From positions 1 to 13,277 of the forward strand of contig WRMX01000085.1 in the NCBI GenBank assembly GCA_009776905.1: a stretch of 13,277 nucleotides of DNA, written 5' to 3'. Numbering within the stretch: position 1 is the first letter of the stretch; every line of letters starts with the position of its first letter. The stretch is from Oscillospiraceae bacterium. Lineage in GTDB: Bacteria > Bacillota > Clostridia > Oscillospirales > Oscillospiraceae. This document shows positions 1 to 7,341 of this stretch, in pieces. The notes beneath the pieces are model-generated. The model made no database searches. It was not told the DNA's origin and worked only from the letters and a program-made list of their open reading frames with translations. A program made the position numbers and the translations under genes.

Positions 1-75
1 CGGCGGGCAGCACGGGCGGCACGGCGGGCAGCACGGGAGGCACGGCGGGCAGCACGGGAGGCACGGCGGGCAGCG
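1..75 (+). repeat. 21-bp tandem repeat, about 3.6 copies, in coding frame
   Basis: Copies begin at 1, 22, 43 and 64, the last partial. They are identical except for one base (c/a) between the first copy and the next two. Each encodes seven residues of the type AGSTGGT, forming a flexible linker before the receiver domain. The array probably continues left of the window. Confidence 0.9.
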
Positions 76-653
76 CTGTCATTCCGAGCGAGGCCTCGAT
101 GCCTTCCGGCGAATCAGACAACGCGGGCTCTCCCGCTACCCTCGACACCCCCGCTTCCCTTGGCGCCCCCGCTTCCCCCGACATTCCAAGCAACGCTTCA
201 ATACAATCCCCCGCCCACAGCGAGCACGTCGACAAATTTGGATCCGGCGACGTAATCGACCTATCAGGACACTGTATCCTGCTTGCCGAGGACGTCGACA
301 TCAACCGCGAAATCGTCATCGCGCTCCTCGAGCCGACAGGGATCGACATCGATTGCGCGGTCAATGGTGCGGTCGCGGTCGAGATGTACCTGGCCAGCCC
401 CGCCAAATACGACATGGTCTTCATGGATTTGCAGATGCCGGAAATGGACGGCTATACCGCAACGGAAAAAATCCGCGCATCCGAAGCTCCTAACGCAAAA
501 GACATTCCAATCGTCGCAATGACGGCGAACGTATTTCAAGAAGACATTGACAGATGCATCGAAGCCGGCATGAACGGACACATAGGCAAGCCTCTGGATT
601 ATGGCGAGATGATCCGCCAGCTCCGACTGTACGTTTTGAAAGAGAATGTTTGA
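3..653 (+). CDS. C-terminal part of a probable hybrid sensor kinase: repetitive linker plus receiver domain (5' end outside window)
   Basis: The frame is open from the left edge, so the first ATG in it (99) is probably internal and the gene starts upstream. Visible residues 1-24 are a Gly/Ser/Thr/Ala 7-residue repeat; about 50 Ala/Ser/Pro-rich residues follow, then a complete receiver domain. Receiver hallmarks: the acidic pair in LLAEDVD, the phospho-acceptor Asp in VFMDLQMPEMDG (codon at about 426-428), the Thr in AMTANVF and the Lys in HIGKPLD. MDLQMPEMDGYTAT is the form usual in receivers fused to histidine kinases, so a hybrid kinase or related multidomain phosphorelay protein is inferred; no kinase residue is inside the window. 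It ends in TGATG, overlapping the glycosylase start by one base. A separate response regulator starting at 99 is possible but less likely, because the reading frame and linker style continue upstream. Confidence 0.8.
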   Translation, partial: AGSTGGTAGSTGGTAGSTGGTAGSAVIPSEASMPSGESDNAGSPATLDTPASLGAPASPDIPSNASIQSPAHSEHVDKFGSGDVIDLSGHCILLAEDVDINREIVIALLEPTGIDIDCAVNGAVAVEMYLASPAKYDMVFMDLQMPEMDGYTATEKIRASEAPNAKDIPIVAMTANVFQEDIDRCIEAGMNGHIGKPLDYGEMIRQLRLYVLKENV

Positions 654-1222
654 TGGATAACTGGGAAGAACTCGAATCTGCCTGCAAGGAATGCAAAAAA
701 TGCGCGCTTAACGAAACGCGAACAAACGTCGTGATTGGCGTCGGCAACCGCGATTCGGAAGTGCTGTTTATCGGCGAAGGCCCCGGCGAGAGCGAGGATC
801 TCAAAGGCGAGCCGTTCGTCGGCCGCGCCGGCAAGCTGCTCGACGACATGCTGCAAATCATTGGCCTCGATAGAAACCGCAACATATACATCGCCAACAT
901 CGTGAAATGCCGCCCGCCGAAAAACCGCGACCCATCAAACGAGGAACGTGAAGCGTGCAGTGGGTGGCTGAACGCCCAATATGCGCTGATTTCTCCTAAA
1001 ATCGTGGTTTGCCTCGGAAGGATCGCTGCCGAGGCAATCATCGGAGCTGGCTTCAAGATAACGCGCGACCATGGAAAGTGGCATGATATCAATGGCGTAA
1101 AAACTATGGCGCTCTTTCATCCCGCAGCTCTGCTGCGCGACCCGAACCGCAGACCCGAAACCTTTGTCGATCTCAAGGAGCTGGAAAGGGTGATAAAATC
1201 GGAATGCACGAGGACTCTGTAA
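653..1222 (+). CDS. Family-4 (type 4) uracil-DNA glycosylase, iron-sulfur type
   Basis: This enzyme removes uracil from DNA by base hydrolysis, the first step of base excision repair of deaminated cytosine. The 189-residue product fits the family length. Visible signatures: the N-terminal Cys pair C14/C17 (within CKECKKC) and later C86 (VKCRPP) and C102 (EACSGW), the expected ligands of a 4Fe-4S cluster; the catalytic-site motif GEGPGESED at 41-49 followed by GEPFVGRAGKLLD; and the late motif HPAALLR at about 156. The ATG at 653 is chosen over an in-frame ATG at 554 because it overlaps the preceding stop as TGATG, has a GAAAGAG ribosome binding site about 8 bases upstream, and gives the canonical N-terminus. 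Older annotations often call this family 'phage SPO1 DNA polymerase-related'. Translation is probably coupled to the upstream kinase gene, though the functions need not be linked. Confidence 0.93.
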   Translation: MDNWEELESACKECKKCALNETRTNVVIGVGNRDSEVLFIGEGPGESEDLKGEPFVGRAGKLLDDMLQIIGLDRNRNIYIANIVKCRPPKNRDPSNEEREACSGWLNAQYALISPKIVVCLGRIAAEAIIGAGFKITRDHGKWHDINGVKTMALFHPAALLRDPNRRPETFVDLKELERVIKSECTRTL

Positions 1223-2217
1223 TTCGCAGATCGGCATATGATGATTCGCACGCCCTGCAGGAAATATGGGCTTCTGTTTTTGGCGACTCCATTGAAGACA
1301 TCGAAACATTCTACAGATATTTCTTCGATCCGAATATGGCCGTGGTCGCGCTCAGAAGCGGCATCCCTGTCGCTGCCGGGTATCTGCTCCCGGTCGGCGA
1401 CTTTATAATCCCAGATGCCTCATCTCCCGATGCCGCGCTCACCGGTGACCTGCTATCTGTTTCGCTCCCCATCTCATCGCCCCCCGTCTCATCGCCTCAC
1501 GATACCTCGCCCCAAGATGCACCTCCGCATAAAGCAGCATTCCCCTGCGCGATGATATATGCAATAGCGACGCTGCCCGAAAGCTGTGGGCTGGGATTTG
1601 GCGCATCGATAGTTCGCGAACTCATTTCCCTCGCTAAGTCCGCCGGTTATTCCGCTGTTGTCCTTTGCCCGGCGTCAGACAGTCTGTTTGATTATTATTC
1701 CTCGCGCACGGAGCTGCGAGAATTTTTCTATATAAATGAACAAAAAACTAACACCGCAGCAGCTACCCCCGACTCCCCTGCCTCAACCGCACTCCGGCTG
1801 GCTCCCGCCACGGCGGAAGAATATAATGCCTGCCGAGAAAGGCTGCTAGCTTCCACCCCCCACATACGCTATGATCTACGCTCAATTGAATATCAAAAAG
1901 AACTCTGCCTCCGTTATGGCGGCGGATTATATACAGCCGAAACCCCCAACGGCGAGGCCTGCGCGATAATAGAAAAACAGTCCGACGGGCATGTCATAAT
2001 AAAAGAATTATTATCGCAAAAGAATGACCGCGATAATACGCTTGCCGCGCTCTCCAATCTGTTCCCTGCCGACGCGCAAACCATAAGAAGCCCTGCGCAG
2101 CATGCAATGGGTGAATACGTTCAACGCAGGTTCGGAATGCTGGCTTTCCTTGACGACAACGCGAACCGCGCAATCTCCCCGGAAACTCTGCCTTGGCTTG
2201 GAATCGCCTTCGACTAA
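1204..2217 (+). CDS. GNAT-family N-acetyltransferase with a Ser/Pro-rich insertion
   Basis: Predicted acetyl-CoA-dependent acetyltransferase of unknown substrate, 337 residues. The N-terminal half (about 1-180) has the GNAT pattern: a beta strand with AVVALRSGIPVAAGYLLPV, then YAIATLPESCGLGFGASIVRELISLAKSAGYSAVVLCPA, where CGLGFGA stands in for the usual R/Q-x-x-G-x-G/A pyrophosphate loop (Cys replaces the basic residue). Residues about 70-113 are a Ser/Pro/Asp-rich insertion between two core strands. The C-terminal half looks like a degenerate second GNAT-like domain ending in WLGIAFD, similar to the YLGLAFD ending I recall from clostridial homologues. The start at 1204 overlaps the glycosylase gene by 19 bases; an AAAGGG sits about 13 bases upstream, a rather long spacing, so coupling to the upstream gene is likely. 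Transcription probably ends at the hairpin at 2394-2417. Confidence 0.8.
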   Translation: MHEDSVIRRSAYDDSHALQEIWASVFGDSIEDIETFYRYFFDPNMAVVALRSGIPVAAGYLLPVGDFIIPDASSPDAALTGDLLSVSLPISSPPVSSPHDTSPQDAPPHKAAFPCAMIYAIATLPESCGLGFGASIVRELISLAKSAGYSAVVLCPASDSLFDYYSSRTELREFFYINEQKTNTAAATPDSPASTALRLAPATAEEYNACRERLLASTPHIRYDLRSIEYQKELCLRYGGGLYTAETPNGEACAIIEKQSDGHVIIKELLSQKNDRDNTLAALSNLFPADAQTIRSPAQHAMGEYVQRRFGMLAFLDDNANRAISPETLPWLGIAFD

Positions 2218-2235
2218 ATGAAATATCTATGGTGT

Positions 2236-2364
2236 TTACAAAATTTTCACAAAATTTTTGCTAAAATATTGCAAACTTAATATCTTTGAAATAACTTTCT
2301 GTTTTTTTATTAATAACTGCTTGCTATTATAACGGTGCAGGGTCGCTAAATTATCTTTTTTCAT
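2236..2364 (-). CDS. Candidate small basic protein, 42 residues, no recognised family
   Basis: ATG at 2364 (minus) begins MKKDNLATLHRYNSKQLLIK and ends in VKIL before TAA. What supports translation is the ribosome binding site GAGGAT (2371-2376) six bases before the ATG, very like the site of the binding-protein gene in this window. A perfect TATAAT on the minus strand lies at 2464-2469, with no good -35 partner; transcription from it would give a leader of about 90 bases carrying the hairpin at 2394-2412. The product is Lys-rich (about 10 Lys, one Asp, no Glu), has no signal peptide or membrane segment, and could be nucleic-acid binding, but that is a guess. Its composition partly reflects the AT-rich DNA, so a chance ORF remains possible. 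It converges on the GNAT gene. Confidence 0.35.
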   Translation of the reverse strand: MKKDNLATLHRYNSKQLLIKKQKVISKILSLQYFSKNFVKIL

Positions 2365-2393
2365 TTTATTATCCTCATAATCTGTTAGGGAAG

Positions 2394-2417
2394 CGGGAGC
2401 CATAAGCTCCCGTTTTT
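2394..2417 (+). terminator. Rho-independent terminator downstream of the GNAT gene
   Basis: Perfect 7-bp stem CGGGAGC / GCTCCCG (2394-2400 and 2406-2412), 5-base loop CATAA, followed directly by TTTTT (2413-2417). It lies 177 bases after the GNAT stop codon, an unusually long 3' untranslated stretch. It would end the kinase-glycosylase-GNAT transcript before pcrA. Confidence 0.8.
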
Positions 2418-2420
2418 CCT

Positions 2421-2448
2421 TTGCTTTTATGTCTGCAGATGATACAAT
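2421..2448 (+). promoter_or_regulatory. Possible promoter for pcrA (extended -10)
   Basis: TACAAT at 2443-2448 is preceded by TG at the extended -10 position (TGATACAAT). A weak -35, TTGCTT, lies at 2421-2426 with a 16-base spacer. It sits just after the terminator and about 120 bases upstream of the pcrA start. The TTGACA at 2534-2539 has no -10 at the right distance. Confidence 0.35.
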
Positions 2449-2575
2449 GATTGCTACGCATTCATTATAGTTAACACAACGCGCCGTTGTAGGGACGATT
2501 ATCAATCGCCCACACGCTAAAATCCATAACCTGTTGACAGTTATACGAAAACACTCGAAAGGGACGGCCAATGCC

Positions 2576-5359
2576 ATGGAACGATCAAAATTTGAAAAAA
2601 GATTCATCGCCGCGCGAAAAGCCGCCATCGCGCGCGGCTTCCCGCATCTCAACGAAGCGCAGCTCGCCGCAGTATTGGCCACGCAAGGCCCGCTGCTGCT
2701 GCTCGCCGGAGCCGGCAGCGGCAAGACGACCGTCCTTATCAACAGGATCGCCAACATCATCAAATATGGCGGCGGCTCCGACAGCGATTACGTGCCGGAT
2801 TACGCGACGGAGGAAGAGCTGGCATTTCTCGAGTCAATAGCTTCGCGCGGGCGGGCGGATAGATCACACCCCGGCAATGCTCAAGCAAACGACAGCGAGC
2901 CCGACGCGCACCTAGACAACGCCCCGCCCCGCAACGCCCACCAAGACAGCGCCCCCTTCGAGCCGCCAGCGGACGGCGGTGCCTCCATCGACATGACGCC
3001 CGAGGAACGCCTCCAGGACCTATGCACCGTCGACCCCGTCGAACCCTGGCGCATCATTGCTATAACCTTCACGAACAAAGCAGCCGGCGAAATGAAGAAG
3101 CGCCTCTCGGACATGCTCGGCCCCGATGCGGACGACATCTGGGCGATGACCTTCCACTCCGCCTGCGCGCGCATGCTCAGGCGCGACATCGACAGGCTCG
3201 GCTACGAACGGTCCTTCACGATATACGATTCGGCGGATACTGCGGCGCTCATGAAGCGCATACTCAAGGACATGGACATCGACGAAAAGAACCTCCCCCA
3301 TAAAACAGTATTGGGCTATATTAGCCGCGCCAAGGACGAAATGATTACTGCGGAAAATTTTCTGGCCTCCGCTAACAAGACCAACGACATGCGTCGAAAG
3401 GTCATCGGCAGCGCCTACGAAGAATACGAAAATCGCTTGAAATCCTCCAACGCGCTCGACTTCGACGACCTCATCATGCTGACGGTCAGGCTCTTTTATG
3501 AAAACCAGGATGTGTTGCAGCACTACCAAAGGCGTTTTAAATATATCCTCGTGGACGAATACCAGGACACCAACAACCTCCAATACCTGCTCGCATCCGC
3601 GCTCGCGGGCGGCTACGGCAATATCTGCGTCGTCGGCGACGACGACCAGAGCATATATAAGTTCCGCGGCGCTACGATCGAGAACATATTGAATTTTGAA
3701 AAGCATTTTAAAAACGCGCGCGTAATGCGCCTTGAGCAAAACTACCGTTCGACGGGCCTGATACTCGACGCGGCGAACGACGTGATCAGGCACAATAAAG
3801 GCAGAAAGGGCAAAACCCTCTGGACGGAAAAAGAGCCCGGCAACATGCCGGAGCTGCACATCGTCGATGACGAGCGCGCGGAAGCGCAGTTTGTCGCCGA
3901 CAGCATTATTTCCAACGCGTCGCAGGGGAGGAAATGGAGCGAGCACGCAATCCTCTATCGGATGAACGCGCAATCGAACCAGCTTGAAACTGCGTTCAAG
4001 CGGGTCGGCGTGCCATACCGTGTCGTCGGCGGCACCGGGTTCTACGAACGCGCCGAAATCAAGGACATGCTCGCGTATCTCTGCGTCATCCACAATCCGC
4101 AGGACGACGTCCGGCTGCTCCGCATCATCAACACGCCCGCGCGCGGAATAGGCGACACGTCGATCGGCAGGCTGTCCGCGCTTGCTGCGGAGCTTGGCTG
4201 CCCGATTTTTGACGCGATTGCCGTGTCACAGGACTACGAAAACCTGAAAAGCGCGGCGGGGCGCATGCATGCCTTCGCCGACATGATTAATGATTTGCGC
4301 GAGGCCATGGCTTCCTCGCCGCTCGACGAGCTCTATGACGCCCTGATCAATCGCACGGGTTATATTCGTGCCCTCGAAGAAAAGAATTCCATTGAGAACG
4401 AATCACGCATCGAGAACGTCAGGGAGCTTAAAACGAATATTATCGGCTTTATGAAAGAAAACGAAAACGGAGGCTCGCTGTTCGATTTTCTTAGCGAGAC
4501 CGCGCTTTATACCGACATCGATCGCGGAGATGTTGGCACGGATCGCGTCAATATGATGACCATGCACAGCGCCAAAGGGCTTGAGTTTGAAGTCGTTTTC
4601 ATCGTCGGCGCCGAAGAAGGCGTCTTCCCCGGCACTCGTGCGATCGGCGAGGCCGCCGACATGGAGGAGGAGCGCCGCTTGTGCTATGTAGCCATGACAA
4701 GGGCCATGAGCAAATTGTGCTTTACAAGCGCCCGCCAGCGCATGCTTTTCGGCAAGACATCGGCCTCGGCGACGTCGCGGTTCGTCCGCGAAATCGGCAA
4801 GGACAAGATTGAGGTGCACGAGCCGTTCGGAAGAAACAGATATTATGACTCGTATGAATCATATGATGCTTCCGATTTCCCCGGCTCCTCCGGTTCCTCC
4901 GGTTATCCCGATTCCCCCAGCTCCACTGATTCCCCCGATTTCCCGCGAAGCGGATACGGTCGAACCCGCCCCGGGGACGCTGCGGCACGCGTTGATCTCG
5001 ATGAATCGCAAGGATTTTATGACGAGCAGCAATCTACGCAAATACCCGCCACACAACGGCAATCGCAGAAGCAAGGCTACGAGCAACACCCGCCACGCCA
5101 AGCATCAGAACATCACAAGCCCCGCCAAGCCGCGCCAAACAAAAAAGAAAAGGCGCCGCCTAAAGCAGCGCAGGCTACCGACGGCAACGCGGCCGGTTTT
5201 GCGATTGGCGATGTCGTCACGCACACGGTATTCGGGCGCGGCATCATCACTGACCTGGCAAGGGGCGGCAACGACGCGCTGCTGGAGATAGCATTCGACG
5301 GCGAAGGCACGAAACGCTTCATGCTAAACTCCGCCGCCAAGTATTTGCAAAAGACGTAG
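2576..5359 (+). CDS. pcrA: ATP-dependent DNA helicase PcrA (UvrD/Rep superfamily 1A)
   Basis: A 3'-5' DNA helicase for nucleotide excision repair, removal of RecA filaments and replication-transcription conflicts. Motifs in order (numbered from ATG 2576): LNEAQ Q-motif 25-29; Walker A AGAGSGKT 44-51; Ia TFTNKAA 164-170; motif II DEYQD 327-331; III GDDDQSIYKFRGA 354-366; QNYRS 388-392; V MTMHSAKGLEFE 661-672; VI YVAMTRA 704-710. At 927 residues it is longer than the usual 720-750, for two reasons: about 90 residues inserted between motifs I and Ia (about 67-157, partly Asn/Pro/Asp-rich) and a disordered linker (about 756-871) before the C-terminal Tudor-like domain (GFAIGDVVTHTVFGRGII), which in Bacillus PcrA contacts RNA polymerase. 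ATG 2576 is preferred over TTG 2534: GAAAGGGA lies 11 bases before it, and the residues upstream do not look like PcrA. Confidence 0.95.
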   Translation: MERSKFEKRFIAARKAAIARGFPHLNEAQLAAVLATQGPLLLLAGAGSGKTTVLINRIANIIKYGGGSDSDYVPDYATEEELAFLESIASRGRADRSHPGNAQANDSEPDAHLDNAPPRNAHQDSAPFEPPADGGASIDMTPEERLQDLCTVDPVEPWRIIAITFTNKAAGEMKKRLSDMLGPDADDIWAMTFHSACARMLRRDIDRLGYERSFTIYDSADTAALMKRILKDMDIDEKNLPHKTVLGYISRAKDEMITAENFLASANKTNDMRRKVIGSAYEEYENRLKSSNALDFDDLIMLTVRLFYENQDVLQHYQRRFKYILVDEYQDTNNLQYLLASALAGGYGNICVVGDDDQSIYKFRGATIENILNFEKHFKNARVMRLEQNYRSTGLILDAANDVIRHNKGRKGKTLWTEKEPGNMPELHIVDDERAEAQFVADSIISNASQGRKWSEHAILYRMNAQSNQLETAFKRVGVPYRVVGGTGFYERAEIKDMLAYLCVIHNPQDDVRLLRIINTPARGIGDTSIGRLSALAAELGCPIFDAIAVSQDYENLKSAAGRMHAFADMINDLREAMASSPLDELYDALINRTGYIRALEEKNSIENESRIENVRELKTNIIGFMKENENGGSLFDFLSETALYTDIDRGDVGTDRVNMMTMHSAKGLEFEVVFIVGAEEGVFPGTRAIGEAADMEEERRLCYVAMTRAMSKLCFTSARQRMLFGKTSASATSRFVREIGKDKIEVHEPFGRNRYYDSYESYDASDFPGSSGSSGYPDSPSSTDSPDFPRSGYGRTRPGDAAARVDLDESQGFYDEQQSTQIPATQRQSQKQGYEQHPPRQASEHHKPRQAAPNKKEKAPPKAAQATDGNAAGFAIGDVVTHTVFGRGIITDLARGGNDALLEIAFDGEGTKRFMLNSAAKYLQKT

Positions 5360-5493
5360 AATGATAGATACTGCCAAAGCCACAGTTCGATATCAAAGCC
5401 TACAACAGAACAAGTATGTCCCTTCCGGTTGACAGCGCAATGCAAATCACGCTGGAAGGCGCCGCCTAGAGCGGCTAAACAAAGACCTAACGG
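5360..5493. other. Convergent intergenic gap between pcrA and the DUF624 gene, with inverted repeats
   Basis: Two dyads are visible. CCTTC/GAAGG (5421-5425 and 5455-5459) encloses CAGCG/CGCTG (5433-5437 and 5450-5454), and GCCGC/GCGGC flanks CTAGA (5461-5475). Neither is followed by a T-run on either strand, so a standard terminator is not demonstrated, though the position between convergent genes makes a termination role plausible. Confidence 0.5.
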
Positions 5494-6231
5494 CTATCGC
5501 TTTCGCTCCCGCAGTGTCTCATTGATGTTGAACTGCCTATCGACAAGCGGCCAAATCCACATCAAGTCCAGCAGCCACGAAACCGAAAAACCCAGCAGCA
5601 GAATAACCGGCACGGCAACCAGCGACCCCGGCATCAGCAAAAAAAACGCCACCCATATCGCCCCTCCCATGATCGCCCCCATAAAGCTGCGCGGAGCATG
5701 CGCGAACGCCAAAAGCAGACTGTTAATGATGATTTTTTTCGTTTTCAGCTCAATATACGCAATCTGCAAAAACACGAACGGCGCGACCATCCCAAAAACG
5801 ACGAGCATCACGACCCCGACGATCATCCAGCCGGCGTCCATGACGCTCCCCCCATAGAGAAACGGCCCCCACAAATACGCTTGCGCATATATGAAAGCCG
5901 TGCAGAGAATGCCCGGAAGAGCCGCCTGCTTGGCATTCTCCTTGAATTTGCGCCAAAAGTCATGCCAGACATAGCCGGGCTCGTCCCGCAATATCATCGT
6001 AATGCAAAAATAGCAAGCCGCGACGGCGCCCCCGATTGGGAACGCAAGCGCGATCGATAAAGGGAGCGAAACCCGGCTGTATATGCCAAAAAGCCCAAGG
6101 GCAAACGTCGCGGCGGATGGCAGCGCGCAGGCGCAAAACAGCAGGTTTACAGCAACAAGCCTGCGCAACTCGCCAAATATGAACGATAGGAACCGCGAAA
6201 CGCCCTTTTTTTCGGAAGGCTCGCCAATCAA
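5494..6231 (-). CDS. DUF624 / YesL-family integral membrane protein
   Basis: 245-residue hydrophobic protein with about six predicted membrane segments (near 23-50, 56-80, 105-125, 134-158, 184-202 and 204-228). The cytoplasmic stretch DEPGYVWHDFWRKFKENAKQA (83-103) matches the conserved FW-x-x-FKEN-x-KQA region I associate with YesL/DUF624. The molecular function of the family is unknown; members often lie beside carbohydrate ABC transporters, as here. It is the last gene of the operon. The start is a TTG overlapping the TGA of the ATPase gene as TTGA (6228-6231); no good ribosome binding site is visible, so translation probably depends on coupling. No in-frame Met occurs until about residue 79, which would lose two membrane segments. 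It ends 134 bases from the pcrA stop, converging with it. Confidence 0.85.
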   Translation of the reverse strand: MIGEPSEKKGVSRFLSFIFGELRRLVAVNLLFCACALPSAATFALGLFGIYSRVSLPLSIALAFPIGGAVAACYFCITMILRDEPGYVWHDFWRKFKENAKQAALPGILCTAFIYAQAYLWGPFLYGGSVMDAGWMIVGVVMLVVFGMVAPFVFLQIAYIELKTKKIIINSLLLAFAHAPRSFMGAIMGGAIWVAFFLLMPGSLVAVPVILLLGFSVSWLLDLMWIWPLVDRQFNINETLRERKR

Positions 6232-7337
6232 TTCAAAATCACATCGCCGCTCTCGATGTCGAACAAGTGCAGCTTGTTCATGTCGAGGCTCACTTTTATA
6301 TTATCGCCGATTTTCGACTTCGTCGTCGGAGCGACCCTTGCGGTGAGCATATTGTCGCCATATCTCAAATAAAGATAGACTTCGCTCCCCATCAGCTCGC
6401 TCACTTCGACAACAGCGGAAATCGCCGAATCCGAATGCGCCGCGACATAATCGGCATCGTCGTTGATGTTCTCCGGCCGGATGCCAAGCTTCACGGAGCG
6501 CCCGTCATATTGCGCCAGCGCATCCATGACCTTGTCCGCAGGAATGCGCAAGCTGTCTCCGTTAATGCCCAGCACGTATCCGCCGCCGTCCTTTTTCAAC
6601 GTCGCATCGATGAAATTCATCTGCGGGCTGCCGATGAACCCGGCCACGAAGACGTTATTCGGGCAGTCGTACAGCTTCTGCGGAGTGTCGACCTGCTGTA
6701 CGAGCCCCGCGTTCAGCACCACGATCCTGTCCCCCATCGTCATGGCCTCCGTCTGGTCGTGCGTGACATACACGAAAGTCGTCCCGAGCTGCTTGTGGAG
6801 CTTGATCAGCTCCGTCCTCATTGACGCGCGCAGTTTCGCGTCGAGGTTCGACAGCGGCTCGTCGAGAAGGAAAACGGCGGGGTTGCGCACCATCGCCCTG
6901 CCAAGAGCAACTCGCTGCCTCTGCCCGCCGGACAGTGCTTTCGGCTTACGGTTCAGCAGATGCTCGATGTCCAGAACCTTTGCAGCCTCGCGGACTCGCA
7001 CGTCGATCTCTTCTTTAGGCGTCTTTGCGATTTCGAGCGAAAACGCCATGTTCTTATACACGGTTTTATGCGGATATAGCGCGTAGCTCTGAAAAACCAT
7101 GGCGATGTTGCGGTCTTTCGGCGGTACGTCGTTGACAAGCCTGTCGCCGATATATAGCTCCCCGGAAGAGATGTCTTCCAGCCCGGCTATCATCCTCAAA
7201 ATCGTCGATTTTCCGCACCCCGAAGGCCCGACCAGTACGATGAACTCCTTGTCGGTGATCTCCAGGTTGCAGTCCTCTATCACGGAAATGTTCCCGGGGT
7301 ATATTTTGCTGATATGGTTTATTGTAATGCTTGCCAT
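6228..7337 (-). CDS. ugpC: Sugar ABC transporter ATP-binding subunit (UgpC/MsmX/MalK type)
   Basis: This is the ATPase that powers the MalF/MalG-type permeases, on the cytoplasmic face. All nucleotide-binding elements are present in 369 residues, the normal length: Walker A GPSGCGKST 37-45, Q-loop Q83, signature LSGGQ 135-139, Walker B VFLLDEP from 155, D-loop SNLD 163-166 and H-loop His193. A C-terminal OB/TOBE regulatory domain (about 235-369) includes GIRPEN at 285-290, typical of the MalK/UgpC/MsmX subfamily. The start ATG lies four bases past the malQ stop; its ribosome binding site GGGAGAG falls within the final malQ codons, so the two are coupled. Unlike systems that share one MsmX among many importers, this ATPase is encoded with its permeases. 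The exact family name (UgpC, MsmX, MalK) cannot be settled by eye. Confidence 0.93.
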   Translation of the reverse strand: MASITINHISKIYPGNISVIEDCNLEITDKEFIVLVGPSGCGKSTILRMIAGLEDISSGELYIGDRLVNDVPPKDRNIAMVFQSYALYPHKTVYKNMAFSLEIAKTPKEEIDVRVREAAKVLDIEHLLNRKPKALSGGQRQRVALGRAMVRNPAVFLLDEPLSNLDAKLRASMRTELIKLHKQLGTTFVYVTHDQTEAMTMGDRIVVLNAGLVQQVDTPQKLYDCPNNVFVAGFIGSPQMNFIDATLKKDGGGYVLGINGDSLRIPADKVMDALAQYDGRSVKLGIRPENINDDADYVAAHSDSAISAVVEVSELMGSEVYLYLRYGDNMLTARVAPTTKSKIGDNIKVSLDMNKLHLFDIESGDVILN

Positions 7338-7341
7338 GCTG

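Larger units (their letters stand above)
2218..2575. other. AT-rich intergenic island between the GNAT gene and pcrA
   Basis: 358 bases whose left two thirds are strikingly AT-rich against the GC-rich flanks. It holds a direct repeat CAAAATTTT (2239-2247 and 2250-2258), a candidate minus-strand small gene (2236-2364), a rho-independent terminator (2394-2417) and promoter-like sequences on both strands. No RNA gene family or riboswitch was recognised. Confidence 0.7.

Noticed and set aside
554..652. Upstream ATG for the uracil-DNA glycosylase
   Set aside because: It would add 33 residues fully inside the receiver-domain gene. The TGATG overlap and ribosome binding site support 653.
2534..2547. 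TTGACA near the pcrA start as a promoter
   Set aside because: No -10-like hexamer lies 16-18 bases downstream; the spacing lands on the ribosome binding site.
2534..2575. Upstream TTG start for pcrA
   Set aside because: The 14 extra residues do not resemble a PcrA N-terminus and no ribosome binding site precedes the TTG; GAAAGGGA is placed for the ATG at 2576.
3020..4093. 357-residue minus-strand ORF opposite pcrA
   Set aside because: Antisense shadow of pcrA; composition is rich in Val/Arg/Ala/His and no family is recognisable, whereas pcrA motifs run throughout the other strand.
5421..5475. Rho-independent terminators between pcrA and the DUF624 gene
   Set aside because: Stems exist but no T-run follows on either strand, so only inverted repeats are reported.
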